A stretch of 64,000 nt of DNA from Nocardia tengchongensis (GCF_018362975.1 NZ_CP074371.1:3782001-3846000), one strand, 5' to 3'; positions 20,160-30,388 are shown, numbered from the stretch's first letter. Numbers and translations: made by a program. Notes: generated by a model from the sequence alone, not told the origin.

Positions 20160-20591
20160 GTGTTTCTCGGTACCTATACCCCTCGGTTGGACGACAAAGG
20201 GCGACTGACGTTGCCTGCGAAGTTCCGGGACGAGCTGGCGGGAGGGTTGATGGTCACGAAGGGACAGGACCACAGCCTTGCCGTATATCCCAAGGACGAG
20301 TTCACCGCGCTCGCGCGGAGAGCCGCGGCCGCATCCCGATCGAACCCGCAGGCCCGTGCATTCGTCCGGGCCTTGGCGGCTTCCAGTGATGAGCAACGTC
20401 CGGACGCACAGGGCCGGATCATGCTGTCGGCAGAGCATCGCCGCTACGCCAATCTCTCCAAGGATTGCGTGGTGATCGGCTCGGTCGACTTCCTCGAAAT
20501 ATGGGACAAGACGGCGTGGGATTCCTACCTCGCCGAGCACGAGGAGGACTACTCGCAGGCCAGAGACGAGTCGCTGGGCGAGATCTTCTAG
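20160..20591 (+). CDS. mraZ: Transcriptional regulator MraZ
   Basis: First gene of the dcw cluster, 143 aa, an AbrB-like ring-forming DNA-binding protein. It opens [22 protein letters not shown], with the DXXXR signature, and has the second copy as [16 protein letters not shown] 20160 has GGCAGGAGG nine bases upstream. In other bacteria MraZ represses its own operon through repeats like those seen at 20074-20103. The 203 bp to rsmH contains a palindrome followed by a T-run (see 20699). Confidence 0.93.
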   Translation: MFLGTYTPRLDDKGRLTLPAKFRDELAGGLMVTKGQDHSLAVYPKDEFTALARRAAAASRSNPQARAFVRALAASSDEQRPDAQGRIMLSAEHRRYANLSKDCVVIGSVDFLEIWDKTAWDSYLAEHEEDYSQARDESLGEIF

Positions 20592-20698
20592 CCCGCAGCG
20601 AGGCGAGTGCCCTGCGGCCTCTGCCCGACACCGACCCTGACGTACTTCCCCAACGCCAGGTGCGGTGCTTCGGTCAGAGACCACGGGGCATTCGCCTA

Positions 20699-20718
20699 AC
20701 CTTCGAAGGTCGTTTTTT
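20699..20718 (+). promoter_or_regulatory. Palindrome followed by T6 between mraZ and rsmH
   Basis: ACCTTCGAAGGT (20699-20710) is a perfect 12-bp palindrome, followed after CG by six T. A T6 run is rare in this GC-rich sequence. It could be a short attenuator hairpin, an operator or part of an internal promoter; the sequence alone does not decide. Confidence 0.4.
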
Positions 20719-20794
20719 GATATGGCCACCGTCGCTCGCGACCCCGTATGGCCGTGCGAATGAACGTGAGGCAGTGAATTCCGGGAGGTCCTAG

Positions 20795-21775
20795 GTGCAC
20801 CAGAGCAGTGACGGCCCCCGCCATGTTCCGGTACTCCTCCATCGCGCAGATGAAATCCTCGGTCCCGCACTGCATTCCGAGGGCGCGGTCTACCTGGACT
20901 GCACGCTCGGTCTCGGCGGTCACGCCGAGTACTTCCTGCAGACGTACCCGAACATCAGACTCGTCGGCCTGGATCGCGACACCGCCGCGCTGAAGCTGGC
21001 GGGGGAGCGACTGGCGCCGTTCCGGGACCGGATCACCCTGGTGCACACCAGATATGACGGCATCCCGAACGCGCTCGAGCAGGCCGGCCTGCCCGAAAAG
21101 GGCTCGGTCAGCGCCATTCTCATGGATCTCGGCGTGTCCTCGATGCAGCTGGACGAGGCCGATCGCGGCTTCGCCTACTCCATCGACGCGCCCCTGGACA
21201 TGCGGATGGACTCCAGCACCGGCCCCACCGCCGCCGACGTGCTCAATACCTACAGCCACGGTGAGCTGGCCCGGGTCCTGAAAACCTATGGCGAGGAACG
21301 GTTCGCGGGCAAGATCGCCTCCGAGATCCTGCGGCGGCGCCAGCGCACCCCGTTCACCACCAGTGCGCAACTGGTGGAGCTGCTCTACGACACCATCCCG
21401 GCCGCAGCCCGGCGCACCGGCGGGCATCCCGCCAAGCGCACCTTCCAGGCGTTGCGCGTCGAGGTCAACCGCGAGCTGGAATCCCTGGAGGCGGCGATGC
21501 CCGCCGCGCTGGACGCGCTGGCTCCGGGTGGCCGCATCGTGGTGATGAGCTATCAGTCGCTCGAGGACCGGGTGGTGAAGCTGGAACTGGCCAAGCGGTC
21601 GGCTTCGCGTACGCCGCTGGACCTGCCGGTCGAATTGCCCGGCATGGGACCGGAATTCAAGATTCTGACCCGCGGCGCGGAGAAGGCGACCGAGCAGGAG
21701 ATCGAGGAGAATCCGCGAGCCGCTCCGGTGCGCATGCGGGCCGCGGAACGGATCGCAGGGGAGGATCGCGCATGA
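20795..21775 (+). CDS. rsmH: 16S rRNA (cytosine(1402)-N(4))-methyltransferase
   Basis: Methylates N4 of C1402 in 16S rRNA. The 326-aa protein has [13 protein letters not shown], the SAM-binding [35 protein letters not shown] and the C-terminal [16 protein letters not shown], all classic RsmH/MraW blocks. GTG 20795 has GGGAGGTCCTAG upstream. Its stop overlaps the start of a 29-codon ORF (ATGA), not ftsL directly. Confidence 0.95.
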   Translation: MHQSSDGPRHVPVLLHRADEILGPALHSEGAVYLDCTLGLGGHAEYFLQTYPNIRLVGLDRDTAALKLAGERLAPFRDRITLVHTRYDGIPNALEQAGLPEKGSVSAILMDLGVSSMQLDEADRGFAYSIDAPLDMRMDSSTGPTAADVLNTYSHGELARVLKTYGEERFAGKIASEILRRRQRTPFTTSAQLVELLYDTIPAAARRTGGHPAKRTFQALRVEVNRELESLEAAMPAALDALAPGGRIVVMSYQSLEDRVVKLELAKRSASRTPLDLPVELPGMGPEFKILTRGAEKATEQEIEENPRAAPVRMRAAERIAGEDRA

Positions 21776-21861
21776 GTGGGCAGGCACGTAGGTGGGCGCG
21801 GCAGCGCCGAGTCGACGCGCGGTACCGGGCCGCGACCCGAGCGATCGGAGCCGCGCTATGA
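21772..21861 (+). CDS. Arginine-rich 29-residue ORF between rsmH and ftsL
   Basis: ATG 21772 overlaps the rsmH stop as ATGA, and its own TGA (21859-21861) overlaps the ftsL ATG, again as ATGA. A strong SD (AGGGGAGG) sits seven bases before ATG 21772, better than anything directly before ftsL. The 29-aa product has nine Arg, for example [18 protein letters not shown], and no hydrophobic segment. It may be a real small protein, a coupling leader for ftsL, or the true N terminus of FtsL separated by a base error; other breaks of that kind occur in this window. No family is recognised. Confidence 0.45.
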   Translation: MSGQARRWARQRRVDARYRAATRAIGAAL

Positions 21862-22568
21862 CGATCAAGACGCAGGTGAGCCGGGGGGCCCGCCGGGTGC
21901 AGGCCGCCGAGCGGGTGAAATCGGGTGCGGCACAACGCGCCTACGCCCGCCGCCGCAATCGTGAGGGCGGATCCGACCTGCCGGGCATGCGCCGGGGCCG
22001 GCGCAGCGAGTCGATGCCGCGCGGCCGGATGTCCTTCGTGGCCACCATCATCGCGTTGCTGGGCTGCGGTCTGGCGCTGACGCTGCTGCTCACCACCCGC
22101 GCCACCGAGGACAGCTACCAGCTCGGTGATCAGCGCCGCGTCAACCAGAAGCTGTCCGACGAGCGTGACGCGTTGCAGCGCGAGGTGGCCGCGGCCGACT
22201 CGGCGCCCGAATTGGCCCAGCGCGCCGCCGAACTCGGCATGATCCCGGCCAAGGATCCGGCCCGGCTGCTGATCGCCCCCGACGGCCAGGTCACCGTGGT
22301 CGGCAACCCGCAGCCCGCGCAGGGCGCGCCCGCTCCGGCCTTGAACACCACGCCGCCCGCGGCCCCGCCCAAGCCGTCGCAGTCGCAGGGTGAGCGTGTG
22401 GTCCCGGTGCCCACCACGCCGGCCCCGGCGCCGTCCGCCACCGCGGCTCCGCCGACCACGTCCGCCACCGCGGCTCCGCCGACCACGTCCGCCGCGAATC
22501 CCGTTCCGGCGGCCCCGCTTCCGACGCCGCCGAACCCGGCCGTCCAGGCCAATGGAGCTCCTCGGTGA
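21858..22568 (+). CDS. ftsL: FtsL-like septum protein, Rv2164c-type
   Basis: Bitopic division protein of 236 aa. It has a long basic cytoplasmic N terminus (AQRAYARRRNR, MRRGRRSESMPRGR), one membrane segment (FVATIIALLGCGLALTLLL) and a short coiled coil (QLGDQRRVNQKLSDERDALQ) as in FtsL/FtsB partners, then a Pro/Ala/Thr-rich extracytoplasmic tail. The tail includes a perfect duplicated nonapeptide SATAAPPTT. ATG 21858 has GGAG eight bases upstream and overlaps the preceding small ORF. Its position between rsmH and ftsI matches M. tuberculosis Rv2164c. Confidence 0.85.
   Translation: MTIKTQVSRGARRVQAAERVKSGAAQRAYARRRNREGGSDLPGMRRGRRSESMPRGRMSFVATIIALLGCGLALTLLLTTRATEDSYQLGDQRRVNQKLSDERDALQREVAAADSAPELAQRAAELGMIPAKDPARLLIAPDGQVTVVGNPQPAQGAPAPALNTTPPAAPPKPSQSQGERVVPVPTTPAPAPSATAAPPTTSATAAPPTTSAANPVPAAPLPTPPNPAVQANGAPR
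22434..22487 (+). repeat. Perfect 27-bp tandem duplication inside ftsL
   Basis: Two identical 27-base units (22434-22460, 22461-22487) encode SATAAPPTT twice in the Pro-rich tail of FtsL. A third partial copy begins after them. Length variation between strains would keep the frame. Confidence 0.9.
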
Positions 22569-22584
22569 TGATCGGGGCTGGTCG

Positions 22585-24519
22585 ATGAGCCCTTCCCGCG
22601 CCGGGCGCGGGCGTGATTCCGGCCGGGCACGGGCGGCGGTCGCACGGGCGAAGTCGGGTGCGGGACGGGCGGGTTCGGGGCCGGGGCGGCAGTCCAGACC
22701 GCGGCCCGCTCCGGGACTGGATTCCGGGACGCGGTTCCGGTTCGGGGTGGGCCGGCTGGTGATGCTGGTGGCCCTGGCCGTGGCCGCCATCCAATTGCTG
22801 TGGGTGCAGAGCATTTCCGCGCCGAAGTTGTCGTCGGAGGCGGCCAGTCAGCGGACGGTGAAGCTGGCCGATCCCGCGACCCGGGGCCCGATCACCGATC
22901 GCTACGGGAAGTCGCTGGCGTTCACGATCGCGGCGAAGGCGTTGACCTTTCAGCCGGTGCGGGTCCGCAAGGATCTGGCCGACGAGCGGGAGAAGCAGCC
23001 CAAGACCGCGCCGGAGCCGGACGACCGGCTCGCCGCCATCGCCAAGTACCTGCACGAGAAGCTCGGTAAGGACGCGCCCGAGAAGGACATTCTGGCCAAG
23101 CTGAAGAGCGACGAGCCGTTCGTCTATCTGGTGCGCAATGTGGATCCGCGGGTTGCCGCCGACATCACCTTGAAGTTCCCGGAGGTCGGGCTCGAACGCC
23201 AGGACATGCGCGAGTATCCCGGTGGTTCGCTGGCCGCCAATGTGATCGGCGCGACCGGCTGGGACGGGCACGGCCAGATCGGCCTGGAGTCCTCGATGGA
23301 CGCCCTGCTGGCCGGTTCGGACGGCTCGCAGACCTATGACCGCGGCTCGGACGGCGCGGTGATCCCGGGTTCGTGGCGTGACCGCCAGCCCGCGGTGAAC
23401 GGTTTCGGTGTCGAGCTGACCCTGGACTCGGATCTGCAGTACTACGTGCAGCAGCAGGTGCAGCAGGCCAAGGACATGTCGGGTGCGAGCGCGGCGTCGG
23501 CGGTGGTGCTGGACGTGCACACCGGTCAGGTGCTGGCGATGGCCAACGACAACACCTTCAATCCCGCGATGGGCCCGCGCTTCTGGTCCACCACGGATCT
23601 GGGCAACCCGTCGGTGCAGGAGGTGTTCGAGCCGGGGTCGGTGAACAAGATCGTCACCGCGGCCTCGGCCATCGAGTACGGCCTCACCACTCCCGACGAG
23701 GTGCTGCAGGTTCCGGGCTCCATCTTCATGGGCGGTGTCACCGTGCACGACGCCTGGGAGCACGGCGTCGCCCCGTACACCACCACCGGCGTGTTCGGTA
23801 AGTCCTCGAACGTGGGCACCCTGATGCTGGCGCAGCGCGTCGGCGAGGACCGCTACTTCGACATGCTCAAGAAGTTCGGCCTGGGTCAGCGCACCGGTGT
23901 CGGCCTGCCCGGTGAGAGCGGCGGCGTGGTGCCCTCGCGCGACCAGTGGTCCGGCTCCACCTTCGCCAACCTGCCCATCGGCCAGGGTCTTTCGATGACG
24001 ACGCTGCAGATGACCGGCATGTACCAGGCGATCGCCAATGACGGCGTGCGGATTCCGCCGCGCATCGTGAAGGCCAAGATCGCCCCGGACGGCGCGCGCA
24101 CCGAGGAGGAGCCGCCGGAGGGTGTGAAGGTGGTCAGCCCGCAGACCGCGAAGACGCTGCAGCAGATGTTCCAGGCCGTGGTGCAGAAGGATCCGCGCGG
24201 CATCCAGAGCGGCACCGGCTCTCCGGCCGCGATCGAGGGCTATCAGATCGCCGGCAAGACCGGCACCGCCCAGCAGATCGATCCGAAGTGCCGCTGCTAT
24301 TCCAGCGACCGCTACTGGATCACCTTCGCGGGCATGGCCCCCGCCGACAATCCGCGCTATGTGATCGGCATGATGCTCGACGGGCCGGTGCGCAGCTCGG
24401 ACGGCAGCGGTGGCGGTTCGTCCGCGCCGCTGTTCCACAGCATCGCGTCGTGGCTGCTGCAACGGGATCGGATCCCGCCGTCGCCGCCCGCCAAACAGCT
24501 GATTCTGCAGGCGAGTTAG
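22585..24519 (+). CDS. ftsI: Penicillin-binding protein FtsI/PbpB (class B transpeptidase)
   Basis: Septal D,D-transpeptidase, 644 aa. A basic cytoplasmic tail and one membrane segment (LVMLVALAVAAIQLLWV) precede the PBP dimerisation and transpeptidase domains. Active-site motifs are EPGSVNK with nucleophile Ser352, SSN at 407-409 and KTGT at 558-561. ATG 22585 starts 17 bp after ftsL without a good SD; in-frame ATG 22552, overlapping ftsL, is an alternative. It is followed by 167 bp with a TAACCT -10-like box at 24618 before murE, so murE may have an extra promoter. Confidence 0.93.
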   Translation: MSPSRAGRGRDSGRARAAVARAKSGAGRAGSGPGRQSRPRPAPGLDSGTRFRFGVGRLVMLVALAVAAIQLLWVQSISAPKLSSEAASQRTVKLADPATRGPITDRYGKSLAFTIAAKALTFQPVRVRKDLADEREKQPKTAPEPDDRLAAIAKYLHEKLGKDAPEKDILAKLKSDEPFVYLVRNVDPRVAADITLKFPEVGLERQDMREYPGGSLAANVIGATGWDGHGQIGLESSMDALLAGSDGSQTYDRGSDGAVIPGSWRDRQPAVNGFGVELTLDSDLQYYVQQQVQQAKDMSGASAASAVVLDVHTGQVLAMANDNTFNPAMGPRFWSTTDLGNPSVQEVFEPGSVNKIVTAASAIEYGLTTPDEVLQVPGSIFMGGVTVHDAWEHGVAPYTTTGVFGKSSNVGTLMLAQRVGEDRYFDMLKKFGLGQRTGVGLPGESGGVVPSRDQWSGSTFANLPIGQGLSMTTLQMTGMYQAIANDGVRIPPRIVKAKIAPDGARTEEEPPEGVKVVSPQTAKTLQQMFQAVVQKDPRGIQSGTGSPAAIEGYQIAGKTGTAQQIDPKCRCYSSDRYWITFAGMAPADNPRYVIGMMLDGPVRSSDGSGGGSSAPLFHSIASWLLQRDRIPPSPPAKQLILQAS

Positions 24520-24686
24520 CGCGGGGAACGGATGGTCGTGACACAGTGCGCCGCCGATACCACTACCGGTGGGTGACGCAACACCGCCGTGCCGATCGCG
24601 CGGCGATCGAACACAGGTAACCTGACTCGTCGATCCGGTCGTCCGGATCATTTTCTGCAACTGAAACCCGCCGTGAGAGGAGCTTC

Positions 24687-26342
24687 GTGCCCGCGCAGTC
24701 CAGCCCGCAGGTGTTTCGGCCCGCTGCAGTGACGGCGACCAGCTTGCGCACGGTGGCGGAGTTGACGGGTGCGACGCCCGCAGGGTCCGTGGCAGGTTTC
24801 GAAGAAGTCCAGGTGACGGGCATCGAGCAGCGCTCGAATGCGGTGCTGCCGGGCGATCTGTTCGCCGGTCTGGCCGGCGATCACTCGCACGGCGCGCGCT
24901 ACGCCGCCGACGCGGTCGCGCGGGGTGCGGTCGCGGTTTTCACCGATGCGGCCGGTGCGGCGTTGATCGGCGAGATCGGCGTCCCCGTGCTGGTGCACGA
25001 CGCGCCGCGGACCGTTCTCGGCGAGTTGTCCTCGGCCCTTTACGGTGATCCGTCTCGCACCCTCCGCATCATCGGCATCACCGGCACCTCGGGCAAGACC
25101 ACCACTTCGTATCTGGTGGAGGCCGGGCTGGCCGCGGCCGGCATGCGCACCGCGCTGATCGGCACCATCGAGACCCGCATCGGCGGGGTCCGGGTGCCCT
25201 CGGCGCTCACCACCCCCGAGGCCCCGCAGCTGCACGCCATGTTCGCGGTGATGGCCGAGCAGGGCGTGGACGCGGTGGTCATGGAGGTGTCGAGTCACGC
25301 GCTGGCGCTGGGCCGGGTGGACGGGGTGAGCTTCGCGGTCGGCGCGTTCACCAACCTGTCCCAGGACCACCTCGACTTCCACGCCGACTTCGAGGACTAC
25401 TTCGCCGCCAAGCGCCGCCTGTTCATTCCCGACGGCCCGCAGACCGCTGCCGTGTCGCGCCCCTCGGTGGCCGCGCGCACGGCGGTGATCTGCGTGGACG
25501 ACGCGTGGGGGCAGCGCCTGGCGGGCGACGTATCCGCTTGCCTGGCAGCCGAATCCGGTGATACCACCGGCCGGTTGCGCACGGTGGCGACGCGTTCGGG
25601 CGTGCCGGCGGACTGGACTTCCGGTGCGGCCACCGCCGGTGCGGGCGGCACCCAGGAGTTCACCGCTTCGGGGCCGGGCGTCAATGTGGATGTGCGGCTG
25701 CGGCTTCCGGGTGCGTACAACATCGCCAATGGGCTGCTGGCGGTCGCGGTGTGCGCGGCGGCGGGCGCCGATATCGAGACTGCCGCTGCGGCGCTCGGCG
25801 AGGTCGATGTGCCGGGCCGTATGCAGCGGGTGGACAGGGGTCAGGAGTTTCTGGCCGTGGTGGATTACGCGCACAAGCCCGCCGCGATCGAATCGGTCGT
25901 GGCGACCTTGCGCACGTGGTTGTCCGAGGGCGCCCGTTCCGGGCGTGGGACGGGACGTTTGGCGGTCGTGGTGGGCGCGGGCGGTGATCGTGATGCCGGC
26001 AAGCGGCCCCTGATGGGTGCGGCGGCGGCGCGCGGCAGCGACCTGGCCATCATTACCGATGACAATCCGCGCAGTGAGGATCCGGCCGCTATCCGCGCCG
26101 CAGTGCTCGCCGGCGCCGAACAGGTGCCGGACGCGGAACGCGGTGAGGTCCGGGAGGTCGGGGACCGGGCGGCCGCGATCCGGGCCGCGGTCGACTGGGC
26201 GCGGCCCGGCGACGCGGTGCTGATCGCGGGCAAGGGACATGAGACAGGGCAGGAGATTGCAGGCGTGAAGCAGCCGTTCGACGACCGTGAGGTACTCGCG
26301 GCCGCCCTGTCGGAAAAGACGAGGGACCTGACGCATTCATGA
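24687..26342 (+). CDS. murE: UDP-MurNAc-L-Ala-D-Glu:meso-diaminopimelate ligase
   Basis: Adds meso-DAP to the peptidoglycan stem. The 551-aa Mur ligase has the ATP loop GITGTSGKTTTSY, TTPEAPQL, the MEVSSHAL motif, and DDNPRSEDP, the Asn-Pro-Arg signature of DAP-specific MurE enzymes, so the wall is predicted to be DAP-type as in other mycolata. GTG 24687 has GAGAGGAG upstream. Its stop overlaps murF as ATGA. Confidence 0.95.
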   Translation: MPAQSSPQVFRPAAVTATSLRTVAELTGATPAGSVAGFEEVQVTGIEQRSNAVLPGDLFAGLAGDHSHGARYAADAVARGAVAVFTDAAGAALIGEIGVPVLVHDAPRTVLGELSSALYGDPSRTLRIIGITGTSGKTTTSYLVEAGLAAAGMRTALIGTIETRIGGVRVPSALTTPEAPQLHAMFAVMAEQGVDAVVMEVSSHALALGRVDGVSFAVGAFTNLSQDHLDFHADFEDYFAAKRRLFIPDGPQTAAVSRPSVAARTAVICVDDAWGQRLAGDVSACLAAESGDTTGRLRTVATRSGVPADWTSGAATAGAGGTQEFTASGPGVNVDVRLRLPGAYNIANGLLAVAVCAAAGADIETAAAALGEVDVPGRMQRVDRGQEFLAVVDYAHKPAAIESVVATLRTWLSEGARSGRGTGRLAVVVGAGGDRDAGKRPLMGAAAARGSDLAIITDDNPRSEDPAAIRAAVLAGAEQVPDAERGEVREVGDRAAAIRAAVDWARPGDAVLIAGKGHETGQEIAGVKQPFDDREVLAAALSEKTRDLTHS

Positions 26343-27823
26343 TCGAGATGACTTTGCGGGAGATCGCGGAGGTCGTGGGCGGCACGCTGCACGACGTCGC
26401 CGATCCCGAGGCGAGGGTCACCGGCTCGGCCGAATTCGATTCGCGCCGAATCGGTTCCGGTGACCTGTTCCTGGCGCTGCCGGGTGAGCACGCCGACGGC
26501 CACGACTTCGCGGCCGGTGCGGTCGCGCAGGGCGCGGTCGCGGTGCTGGCCGCCCGGCCGGTTGGGGTGCCCGCCATCGTGGTGGAGCCCCGCCCCGGGA
26601 ACACGCGCGCCATCGCACTGAGCCACGACACCGACGGCTCCGGCGCGGCGGTGCTGGACGCGCTGGCCGCGCTGGCCCGCGCCAGTGTGGACCGCCTGGT
26701 CCAGGCGGGCACGCTGACGGTGGTCGGCGTGACCGGTTCGTCGGGCAAGACCTCCACCAAGGATCTGATCGCGGCCGTGCTCGCGCCGCTGGGACCCGTT
26801 GTGGCCCCGCCCGGTTCGTTCAACAACGAGCTCGGCCACCCGTGGACGGCGCTGCGCGCCGACGCGCAGACCCGCTTCCTGGTGCTGGAGCTCTCGGCTC
26901 GCGGCCCGGGACACATCAAGGCGCTCACCGAGATCGCCCCGCCCAGTGTCGGCGTCGTGCTCAATGTCGGCACCGCGCACCTGGGCGAGTTCGGCAGCCG
27001 CGAGGTGATCGCGCAGACCAAGGGTGAGCTCGTGGAGGCGCTGCCCGCCTCCGGGCTCGCCGTGCTCAACGCCGACGACCACCTGGTCTCGAAGATGGCC
27101 GGGCGCACCGCCGCCCGCGTGGTGACCGTCGGCCTGGCCGGCAACGCCGATGTGCGCGCCACCGACGTCGTCCTCGACGAGCAGGCGCGCGCCCGATTCA
27201 CGCTGCACGCCAACGGCGAATCCGTCGAGGTGCGGCTGGCGGTGTCCGGTGAGCACCAGGTCGGCAACGCGCTCTCCGCCGCCGCCGTCGCCCTGGACCA
27301 GGGCGCGGATCTCGCGACCGTGGCCGCGGCGCTGGCCGGTGCGACCGCCGCTTCGGCCCGCCGCATGGACGTGCGCACCCGCGCCGACGGCGTCACCGTC
27401 GTCAACGACTCCTACAACGCCAACCCGGATTCGGTGCGGGCCGCGCTCAAGGCGCTGGTCACCATGTCCCGGGCCGGTGCGCAGCCGCGCCCCAGCTGGG
27501 CGGTGCTCGGCGAAATGGGCGAGCTGGGCGAGGAATCGGTCATCGAACACGACAAGATCGGCCGCCTGGTGGTGCGACTCGACGTCGACCGCCTGGTCGT
27601 GGTCGGCCCGGGCCGTCCGGTCCGCGCCCTGTTCCAGGGTGCGGTGCAGGAGGGTTCCTGGGGTGAGGAAGCCATTCACGTGCCCGATATCGACGCGGCC
27701 ATCGCCCTGCTCGACGAGGAGCTCGAGCCGGGTGCGGTGGTGCTGGTGAAGGCATCCAAGTCCGTCGGTCTGTGGACCGTCGCCGAACACCTGATCGGTG
27801 CGGAGCAGGAGGCCGCTCGATGA
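26339..27823 (+). CDS. murF: UDP-MurNAc-tripeptide:D-alanyl-D-alanine ligase
   Basis: Adds D-Ala-D-Ala to complete the UDP-MurNAc pentapeptide. The 494-aa protein shows the N-terminal domain with [19 protein letters not shown] loop [21 protein letters not shown] and [13 protein letters not shown] 26339 overlaps the murE stop and the murF stop overlaps mraY, both as ATGA, so translation of the three is coupled. Confidence 0.95.
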   Translation: MIEMTLREIAEVVGGTLHDVADPEARVTGSAEFDSRRIGSGDLFLALPGEHADGHDFAAGAVAQGAVAVLAARPVGVPAIVVEPRPGNTRAIALSHDTDGSGAAVLDALAALARASVDRLVQAGTLTVVGVTGSSGKTSTKDLIAAVLAPLGPVVAPPGSFNNELGHPWTALRADAQTRFLVLELSARGPGHIKALTEIAPPSVGVVLNVGTAHLGEFGSREVIAQTKGELVEALPASGLAVLNADDHLVSKMAGRTAARVVTVGLAGNADVRATDVVLDEQARARFTLHANGESVEVRLAVSGEHQVGNALSAAAVALDQGADLATVAAALAGATAASARRMDVRTRADGVTVVNDSYNANPDSVRAALKALVTMSRAGAQPRPSWAVLGEMGELGEESVIEHDKIGRLVVRLDVDRLVVVGPGRPVRALFQGAVQEGSWGEEAIHVPDIDAAIALLDEELEPGAVVLVKASKSVGLWTVAEHLIGAEQEAAR

Positions 27824-28896
27824 CCCAGATCCTATTGTCGGCCGCGATCGCGCTGACCGTTTCCATTCTGCTCACCCCCGTGGTGATCCGCTATTTCGCC
27901 AAACAGGGCTTCGGCCAGGAGATCCGGGTCGACGGACCGGAGAGCCACAAGGCCAAGCGCGGCACCCCCACCATGGGTGGCGTGGCCATCATCATCGGCA
28001 TGTGGGCCGGGTACCTGGGCTCGCACCTGATCTCGATGACCTACGGCGAGCCGGGGCCCTCGGCCTCGGGCCTGCTGGTCATGGGCCTGGCCACCGCGCT
28101 GGGCTTCGTCGGCTTCACCGACGACCTGATCAAGCTGCGCAAGCAGCGCAACCTGGGGTTGACCGCGGCCGGCAAGTACATCGGCCAGCTCACCTCGGCG
28201 ATCGTCTTCGGCGTCCTGGCCTTGCAGTTCAAGAACATTCACGGCCTGACCCCCGGCGACAAGCGGCTGTCCTACACCCGCGACATCAACACGCTCTCGA
28301 TGAGCGTGATCGTCTTCCTGGCGTTCGTCTGCCTCATCGTGGTGGCCTGGTCCAACGCGGTGAACCTGACCGACGGCCTGGACGGCCTGGCGGCCGGTTC
28401 GATGAGCCTGGTGCTGGGCGCGTACATGATCATCACCTTCTGGCAGTGGCGTAACTCGTGCTCCGCGCACGCGGTGGCCGGCTGCTACCAGGTGCGTGAT
28501 CCACTGGATCTGGCGCTGGTGTGCGCGGCGGGCGGTGCGGCCTGCATCGGCTTCCTGTGGTGGAATGCCGCGCCCGCCAAGATCTTCATGGGCGACACCG
28601 GTTCGCTGATGCTGGGCGGTCTGCTCGCGGGCCTGTCCATCACCACCCGCACCGAACTGCTCATGGTCGTGATCGGCGCGCTGTTCGTGGCCGAGACCAC
28701 CTCGGTGGTACTGCAGGTGGCGGTGTTCCGCGCCACCCGCAACCGCCTGTTCAAGATGGCACCGTTCCATCACCACTTCGAGTTGAGCGGGTGGGCCGAG
28801 ACCTCGGTGATCATCCGGTTCTGGTTGCTGGCCGGTATGGCCTCGGCGATCGGACTGGGCCTGTTCTACAGCGAATACCTCTCTGCGGCAGGGTGA
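27820..28896 (+). CDS. mraY: Phospho-MurNAc-pentapeptide translocase
   Basis: Transfers phospho-MurNAc-pentapeptide from UDP to undecaprenyl phosphate, forming lipid I. The 358-aa polytopic protein has the conserved cytoplasmic Asp motifs: [18 protein letters not shown] and [12 protein letters not shown], followed by [12 protein letters not shown] 27820 overlaps murF. Its product lipid I is the substrate of MurG, which is missing from this cluster. Confidence 0.95.
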   Translation: MTQILLSAAIALTVSILLTPVVIRYFAKQGFGQEIRVDGPESHKAKRGTPTMGGVAIIIGMWAGYLGSHLISMTYGEPGPSASGLLVMGLATALGFVGFTDDLIKLRKQRNLGLTAAGKYIGQLTSAIVFGVLALQFKNIHGLTPGDKRLSYTRDINTLSMSVIVFLAFVCLIVVAWSNAVNLTDGLDGLAAGSMSLVLGAYMIITFWQWRNSCSAHAVAGCYQVRDPLDLALVCAAGGAACIGFLWWNAAPAKIFMGDTGSLMLGGLLAGLSITTRTELLMVVIGALFVAETTSVVLQVAVFRATRNRLFKMAPFHHHFELSGWAETSVIIRFWLLAGMASAIGLGLFYSEYLSAAG

Positions 28897-28903
28897 GACG
28901 ACG

Positions 28904-30388
28904 ATGGCCGAACATTCTCCGAGGGTCCTGCGGTCGCCGGGGCCCATGCTCGAATTCCTGCGTGGCCGGGACGTGCTGGTCGCCGGCTGGGGTGTCTCCG
29001 GGCGTTCGCTGATCGAACCGCTGCGCGACATCGGTGCGCGCCCGGTGGTCACCGACAGCGGCGAGAAGGCGCTCGCCGAGGCCGCCGAACTGGGTCTGGG
29101 CACCGCCACCAGCGCGGATCTGCTGGAACCCGATGCGCTGCAACGCTTCGCGCTGGTCATCACCAGCCCGGGCTGGCGGCCCGACTCGCCGGTGCTGGCG
29201 TCCGCGGTCACCGAGGGCATCCCGGTGTGGGGTGACGTCGAGTTCGCGTGGTGGGTCGATCAGGCCCGCATCTACGGTCCGGTCCGCAAGTGGCTGGTGG
29301 TGACCGGCACCAACGGCAAGACCACCACCACCCAGATGACGCACTCGATCCTGCGCGCGGCCGGCATCCCGTCGGTGGCCTGCGGCAATATCGGGCTGCC
29401 CATCCTGGACGCGCTGCGCCGCAATCCCGGCCCGCAGGTGCTGGCGGTGGAACTGTCCTCGTTCCAGCTGCACTGGGCTCCGTCGGTGCGCCCCGAGGCC
29501 GGGGTGGTGCTGAATGTGGCCGAGGACCACCTGGATTGGCACGGCGGCCTGGACGCCTACGCCGCCGCCAAGGCCCGCGCCCTGACCGGGCGGGTCGGCG
29601 TGGTCGGCCTCGACGATCAGGTGGCCGCCGCGCTGGCGCGGAAATCCAAGGCGCGCCGCACCGTCGGCTTCCGCATCGGCGTGCCCGCCGACGGCGAGCT
29701 GGGCGTGGTGGACGGCAAGCTGCTCGATCGCGCCTTCACCAAGGCCGCGATCCTGGCCGAGGTCGGCGACATCAGCCCGCAGGGCCCGGCCGGAGTGGCC
29801 GACGCGCTGGCGGCGTCCGCGCTCACCCGCGCCATCGACGTGGCCCCGCAGTTCGTGAAGGAAGGCCTGCAGGAGCACAAGGTCGGCCCGCACCGGGCGG
29901 CCTTCGTGCGCGAGCTGTCGGGCGTGGAGTTCGTCGACGACTCCAAGGCCACCAACCCGCACGCCGCCCGCTCCTCGATCCTGGCCCACCCCAGCGTGAT
30001 CTGGGTGGCCGGCGGTCAGCTCAAGGGCGCCGGGGTCGAGGACCTCATCGAGGAGTGCCGCGAACACCTGGTCGCGGCCGTGCTGTTCGGGCAGGACGCG
30101 GCCGTGATCGCGGCCGCACTCGCGCGACACGCCCCCGATGTCCCGGTGGTGGAGCTGAATTCGGGGGACGATGCTCGAATGGGTGACCCCTTCACCGAGA
30201 TCGAGCCCGAAGCGGTGATGGCGCGCGCGGTCCGCGTGGCGGCCGGTTTCGCCCATCGCGGCGATACCGTGCTGCTGGCCCCGGCCGCGGCATCCCTGGA
30301 CATGTTCGCCGACTACACGCACCGCGGCCGTAGTTTCGCCGCCGCCGTGCAGGCCCTGGACGAGAAGGACATCGGGAGAACAGAGTGA
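28904..30388 (+). CDS. murD: UDP-MurNAc-L-alanine:D-glutamate ligase
   Basis: Adds D-Glu to UDP-MurNAc-L-Ala. The 494-aa ligase has an N-terminal Rossmann domain (VLVAGWGVSGRS), ATP loop VVTGTNGKTTTTQM, GNIGLPIL and VAVELSSFQL, the last typical of MurD, and the C-terminal DDSKATNPHAA. Seven bases separate it from mraY; its stop overlaps ftsW as GTGA. Confidence 0.95.
   Translation: MAEHSPRVLRSPGPMLEFLRGRDVLVAGWGVSGRSLIEPLRDIGARPVVTDSGEKALAEAAELGLGTATSADLLEPDALQRFALVITSPGWRPDSPVLASAVTEGIPVWGDVEFAWWVDQARIYGPVRKWLVVTGTNGKTTTTQMTHSILRAAGIPSVACGNIGLPILDALRRNPGPQVLAVELSSFQLHWAPSVRPEAGVVLNVAEDHLDWHGGLDAYAAAKARALTGRVGVVGLDDQVAAALARKSKARRTVGFRIGVPADGELGVVDGKLLDRAFTKAAILAEVGDISPQGPAGVADALAASALTRAIDVAPQFVKEGLQEHKVGPHRAAFVRELSGVEFVDDSKATNPHAARSSILAHPSVIWVAGGQLKGAGVEDLIEECREHLVAAVLFGQDAAVIAAALARHAPDVPVVELNSGDDARMGDPFTEIEPEAVMARAVRVAAGFAHRGDTVLLAPAAASLDMFADYTHRGRSFAAAVQALDEKDIGRTE

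Noticed and set aside
22291..24660. 789-codon open frame antisense to ftsI
   Set aside because: His/Arg/Gly-rich shadow text with no domain; ftsI has all active-site motifs.
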